Shown here piece after piece: positions 60,767 through 64,000 of a stretch of DNA of 64,000 bases. Source of the stretch: Agarivorans aestuarii (GTDB lineage Bacteria; Pseudomonadota; Gammaproteobacteria; Enterobacterales; Celerinatantimonadaceae); assembly GCF_019670125.1 (NCBI RefSeq), contig NZ_AP023033.1, positions 3,027,001 to 3,091,000 on the forward strand, written 5' to 3'. Within the stretch, counting starts at the first letter, position 1. Each line of letters starts with the position of its first letter. A program made the translations under genes and the position numbers. Below the pieces are notes generated by a model that saw only the letters and a list, made by a program, of their open reading frames with translations, was not told where the DNA came from and ran no database searches.

Positions 60767-61300
60767 ATGGAAAACGAAACAAACTGTAAGGCCTGTTATG
60801 GGCTTGTAAATACTAAAGCCAAGTACTGCCCTCATTGTAGAACACCACAAAACAGGCTTTCTGCATTCAAACAATACTTACCATTAATTATTATACTTTT
60901 AATAATCTTTTTCAGTGTAACGTTTGTTAAATCAACAAATAATAATGAGTATCAACCACCAGTCTCCTTTGTAGACCATAAAGATGAAATTATAGTTAAA
61001 TCATCAGAGTTAAGTTTCAGTGATTGTGGAGACTGCAAAAAGAAAATATATACTGTGACAATAGGCATGATTGAAAATTCATCGCAATACGGATGGGAAA
61101 ACTTTCAAATTGAAGTTCGCTTTTTCAATACTGAAGGAAAATTAATAGATTCTGTCTCTGATTCAATTTATGGGCTAGCTGTTCAACCCAATAGTGAAGT
61201 GAGTTTTCGTGTGTTTGAGCGAGCAGCAAAGCCTCAAGAAGAGTATTCATCACATAAAGTGTATATCAATGATGCCAGCAATATTTCAGATTACTACTAA
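60767..61300 (+). CDS. Zinc-ribbon single-pass membrane protein, AT-rich orphan
   Basis: A 177-residue protein with an N-terminal zinc ribbon (CKACYGLVNTKAKYCPHC), one membrane segment (about 38-55) and an exterior domain of about 120 residues. That domain has a CGDC pair (SFSDCGDCKKKIYT) and a FxLYD-like beta pattern (ITIGMIENSSQYGWENFQIE type). I do not recognise the family. The gene is clearly more AT-rich than the chromosome around it, has its own short transcription unit, and ends in a short interrupted inverted repeat (61298-61340), suggesting acquisition. Confidence 0.75.
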   Translation: MENETNCKACYGLVNTKAKYCPHCRTPQNRLSAFKQYLPLIIILLIIFFSVTFVKSTNNNEYQPPVSFVDHKDEIIVKSSELSFSDCGDCKKKIYTVTIGMIENSSQYGWENFQIEVRFFNTEGKLIDSVSDSIYGLAVQPNSEVSFRVFERAAKPQEEYSSHKVYINDASNISDYY

Positions 61301-61340
61301 TGCATCCAACAAAGCCAAGCAGCCGCTGTTGGCGGCATTA
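61298..61340. repeat. Interrupted inverted repeat overlapping the stop of the zinc-ribbon gene
   Basis: TAATGC (61298) pairs with GCATTA (61335-61340), and inside it CCAACA (61306-61311) pairs with TGTTGG (61327-61332). The AACAAAGC segment recalls integron attC sites, but at about 43 bases it is shorter than known attC and its second core-site half does not match well. Confidence 0.4.
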
Positions 61341-61393
61341 ATGCTTTATTCCAAACAGAGAGAAATCCAAAGCGCTTATTGATGAGTGATAAA

Positions 61394-61921
61394 CTACAAC
61401 CTAGCCGCCAACTTCTTGGGCGTATCAAACAAACTTAAATAGGCGCTCTGCTCACTCCAATTTTGCCAATCTAACTCAGCCTCAATCACCGCTAGGCTTG
61501 CGGTAGGAAACTTGATTAAGTCTTCGCCCGTTAAGTAGTTAACGAGATCTTCAAAAGCTGGGTTATGCCCTACTAGCGCAACTTTACTTATTTGCTTAGG
61601 CAAGCTTTGAATATGTACCAGTAAATCTGCCCAGCGAAATGTATATAGGCTGTTTTCACAAGTGATTTGAAGGTCGACCTCTACCTCACTACCTTTAAGG
61701 TATTGGCTGCGCTGTGCTAACCAATACTCGCAGGTTTGCTGGGCACGCAGTGCTGGTGAGCAATGTACTAATTCAAGCTGAGAGAACTGGCTCGCGTAGT
61801 GGCTTGCCATAAGCTTTGCGGCCTTGTGGCCGCGCTCTGCTAAGGGGCGTTGTTTATCACTTAAGCTTGGGTCGCCCCAACTGGATTTAGCATGGCGAAT
61901 TAACCAAAGTTGGCGAGACAT
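61394..61921 (-). CDS. SixA-like phosphohistidine phosphatase
   Basis: A 175-residue histidine-phosphatase-superfamily protein with the catalytic LIRHAKSSW motif and a second histidine in LVGHNPAFEDL. SixA acts on phosphohistidine proteins such as the NPr/PTS or ArcB phosphotransfer domain. The ATG ending at 61921 is preferred, since AGGAG lies 7 bases upstream; the ATG two codons earlier is too close. It lies downstream of proBA but is separated by a terminator. Confidence 0.85.
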   Translation of the reverse strand: MSRQLWLIRHAKSSWGDPSLSDKQRPLAERGHKAAKLMASHYASQFSQLELVHCSPALRAQQTCEYWLAQRSQYLKGSEVEVDLQITCENSLYTFRWADLLVHIQSLPKQISKVALVGHNPAFEDLVNYLTGEDLIKFPTASLAVIEAELDWQNWSEQSAYLSLFDTPKKLAARL

Positions 61922-61943
61922 ACGCATACTCCTGCATCCCAAA

Positions 61944-61970
61944 AACAAAAAAGCCTGCAAAGCAGGCTTT
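61944..61970 (-). terminator. Terminator of proBA
   Basis: On the minus strand a 9-bp perfect stem, AAAGCCTGC / GCAGGCTTT, with loop TTT, runs into TTTGTTTTT. It lies 21 bases after the proA stop and upstream of the sixA-like gene. Confidence 0.9.
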
Positions 61971-61990
61971 TAGCATAAGTGAATTAAAAC

Positions 61991-63244
61991 TTAAGGGCGA
62001 GCTAACATGTCGCCAATACCGATCCACTTGTAAGAGGTTAACTCTTCTAAGCCCATTGGGCCGCGAGCATGCAGCTTTTGGGTAGATACTGCCACTTCGG
62101 CACCTAAACCAAATTGCGCACCGTCGGTGAAGCGGGTTGAAGCATTTACATAAACCGCGGCAGATCCAGCAGCATTCACAAAACGCTCTACAGCATTTAA
62201 GTTATTCGACAAAATTGCGTCTGAATGGCTAGCGTTGTGCGTACGCATGTGAGCGATTGCTTCTTCTACATCGGCAACAACTTTTACACCCAAGGTGTAG
62301 CTTAGCCATTCTGTATCAAAATCACCTTCGCCAGCCGCTTGTAAGTCTTGCGCATTTGCCAAGCCAGCCATGGCGTTTTCGGTAGCCACTAACTTAACCG
62401 AGGCTTTGTCCATGCGCTCAGCTAGCATTGGCAGTAACTCAGCTGCTACGTTCTGGTCAACTAACAGGCTGTCTAAGGCGTTACACGCCGAAGGACGCTG
62501 CACCTTAGAGTTTTCAATTACATCTAGTGCTGCTGCTAAATCTACCGAGTTATCAACGTAAATATGGCTAATGCCAAAGCCGCCGATAATCACTGGAATA
62601 GTGCTATTCTCCTGACACATCTTGTGCAGGCCAGCGCCGCCACGAGGAATAATCATATCCACGTATTCATCTAAACGAAGCAGCTCTGCCACCAGCTCAC
62701 GATCAGGCTTTTCGATGTATTGAACCGCAGCCGCTGGTAATCCACTTTGCTCTAAAGCAGATTGAATAACTGCTACCAAGGCCATGTTTGAGTGGAAGGT
62801 CTCTTTACCGCCACGCAAAATACTGGCATTGCCGGTTTTTAAACATAGCGCTGCGATATCAATAGTTACGTTAGGGCGGGCTTCATAAATAACCCCTACT
62901 ACGCCAAGCGGTACACGGCGGCGCGATAGGCGCAGGCCATTTTCTAATACGCGGCAATCCATTTCGCTACCAATAGGATCGTTAAGCGAAATAACGTTGC
63001 GAACATCGCTAGCAATACCTGCTAGTCGCTCACTGTTTAGCATTAAGCGATCGAGTAATGCTTCAGATAAACCCGATTGGCGAGCGGCGTCTAAATCTAT
63101 TTTATTAGCCGCTAAAATGCTTTCTTGCTGAGCTTCAAGCTGATCAGCAATTGCCGCCAAGGCTGCGTTTTTTTGGCTAGTACTTAAGGTGGCCAAATCA
63201 AAGCTGGCTTGTTTAGCCTGTTGACCAAGTGTTTGTAAGCTCAT
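61991..63244 (-). CDS. proA: ProA, gamma-glutamyl phosphate reductase
   Basis: ProA reduces gamma-glutamyl phosphate to glutamate semialdehyde in proline synthesis. The 417-residue protein has the catalytic cysteine region [36 protein letters not shown] and the conserved [20 protein letters not shown]. It follows proB by about 10 bases, an operon. Confidence 0.97.
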   Translation of the reverse strand: MSLQTLGQQAKQASFDLATLSTSQKNAALAAIADQLEAQQESILAANKIDLDAARQSGLSEALLDRLMLNSERLAGIASDVRNVISLNDPIGSEMDCRVLENGLRLSRRRVPLGVVGVIYEARPNVTIDIAALCLKTGNASILRGGKETFHSNMALVAVIQSALEQSGLPAAAVQYIEKPDRELVAELLRLDEYVDMIIPRGGAGLHKMCQENSTIPVIIGGFGISHIYVDNSVDLAAALDVIENSKVQRPSACNALDSLLVDQNVAAELLPMLAERMDKASVKLVATENAMAGLANAQDLQAAGEGDFDTEWLSYTLGVKVVADVEEAIAHMRTHNASHSDAILSNNLNAVERFVNAAGSAAVYVNASTRFTDGAQFGLGAEVAVSTQKLHARGPMGLEELTSYKWIGIGDMLARP

Positions 63245-63254
63245 CTAACAATTC

Positions 63255-64000
63255 CTATTTTAAAACTAAATCGTCACGGTGCACCGCAACTGATCCGTAG
63301 CCATAACCCAGAGTCTTATCAATTTGCTCTGAATGTAGCCCTTTAATTAAATTCATATCTTTGGCCGGATAGCGGCAAATACCACGGGCAATTTCACCAC
63401 CTTGCGGATTTACAATGCGTACCACATCGCCGCGGTTAAACTCGCCGTTTATCGCGGTAATCCCTTTGGGCAGCAAACTAGAACCACGCTCTACTACTGC
63501 TTTACATGCGCCGTCATCCAATACTAACTCGCCATGTGGAGGAGGCCCAGCCAAAATCCATTGTTTGCGATTTTCCAGCGGGCTATTGGTTGGCGGGAAA
63601 CGAGTGCCAACACTTTTTCCTTCACTTAAGCGGGTAATTACGTTCTCACTGTGGCCTGCGGCTATTACTACTTCAATGCCTGCTCTACCGGCTATTTCGG
63701 CGGCTTGCAGTTTAGTTGCCATACCACCAGTACCCAAACCGCTTACACTATCGCCAGCTAAAGAGCGAATAGAGGCATCAATCTCGGCCACTTCTTCAAT
63801 GAGTTTAGCATCCGGGTTATTACGCGGATCGGCAGTAAACAGACCAGGTTGGTCGGTTAGTAATAATAGTTTGTCTGCTTCGCCTAAAATAGCCGCTAGC
63901 GCCGACAAGTTGTCGTTATCACCCACTTTAATTTCTGCAGTGGCTACCGCGTCATTTTCGTTGATGATAGGTACAATGCCATGATTGAGTAGCGCTTTAA
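63255..64000 (-). CDS. proB: ProB, glutamate 5-kinase (C-terminal part, cut by window edge)
   Basis: ProB phosphorylates glutamate to begin proline synthesis. The last 248 residues lie in the window; the frame is open to position 64000, so the N-terminal third is outside. [20 protein letters not shown] and [19 protein letters not shown] are typical of the amino-acid kinase fold, followed by a C-terminal PUA domain (about 140 residues before the end). Start therefore not visible. Confidence 0.96.
   Translation of the reverse strand, partial: KALLNHGIVPIINENDAVATAEIKVGDNDNLSALAAILGEADKLLLLTDQPGLFTADPRNNPDAKLIEEVAEIDASIRSLAGDSVSGLGTGGMATKLQAAEIAGRAGIEVVIAAGHSENVITRLSEGKSVGTRFPPTNSPLENRKQWILAGPPPHGELVLDDGACKAVVERGSSLLPKGITAINGEFNRGDVVRIVNPQGGEIARGICRYPAKDMNLIKGLHSEQIDKTLGYGYGSVAVHRDDLVLK

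Overview
The window is a gammaproteobacterial chromosome segment. Its housekeeping gene order closely follows Escherichia coli: kdsA-sirB1-prmC-prfA-hemA facing lolB-ispE-prs, then rplY-pth-ychF, and a Met/Leu/Gln tRNA cluster followed by ubiF, miaB, ybeZ-ybeY-ybeX-lnt, leuS-lptE-holA-nadD-rsfS-rlmH-mrdA-rodA-mltB-rlpA-dacA-ybeD-lipB-lipA. The accessory half carries a GH8 oligoxylanase-like lipoprotein, a GH2 beta-mannosidase and an alkylsulfatase, which suggests a marine, polysaccharide-using member of Alteromonadales or a relative (an Agarivorans-like bacterium would fit). The genus is an inference; the sequence alone does not prove it.

Layout. 1-2608: a histidine kinase (cut by the window edge) translationally coupled to a periplasmic solute-binding protein. 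2732-5245: ubiT facing ubiU-ubiV, the O2-independent ubiquinone hydroxylation genes. 5264-11193: nlpI, then the kdsA-sirB1-prmC-prfA-hemA group on the minus strand. 11398-16408: lolB-ispE-prs and rplY-pth-ychF on the plus strand. 16743-17786: a seven-gene tRNA operon with a strong stable-RNA-type promoter and a terminator. 17864-39129: ubiF (minus), then a long plus-strand run of tRNA modification, ribosome maturation, envelope and lipoate genes, interrupted only by the small minus-strand ybeL-like gene. 39205-45687: a FadL porin, an HlyD-like adaptor, a small membrane protein, an unknown exported protein and an alkylsulfatase on the minus strand, with a divergent LysR regulator. 45771-50168: a DUF3360-like permease divergent from an unusual Cache-PAS-DUF294 sensor protein. 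50425-51771: GH8 enzyme. 51812-55339: a sigma-54 activator (AcoR type) divergent from aldB with a clear -24/-12 promoter. 55413-57111: SDR and divergent LysR. 57131-61300: an AT-rich HEPN-like gene, beta-mannosidase, and an AT-rich zinc-ribbon membrane protein. 61394-64000: sixA-like phosphatase and proBA (proB cut by the window edge).

How they work together. The conserved part supplies peptidoglycan elongation (mrdA, rodA, mltB, rlpA, dacA), outer-membrane assembly (lolB, lptE, lnt, kdsA, nlpI), translation (prfA, prmC, pth, rplY, leuS, rsfS, rlmH, ybeY, tRNAs), haem and quinone synthesis (hemA, ubiF, ubiTUV) and lipoate synthesis (lipB, lipA). The accessory part looks like several separate catabolic modules, each with its own adjacent regulator: alkyl sulfates, an aldehyde under sigma-54 control, and plant or algal glycans. 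No CRISPR array, prophage, transposase or rRNA gene was seen. The least explained items are the Cache-PAS-DUF294 protein with its structured divergent control region, the solute-binding-protein/kinase pair, and a terminator present as identical inverted copies on both sides of acoR-aldB.
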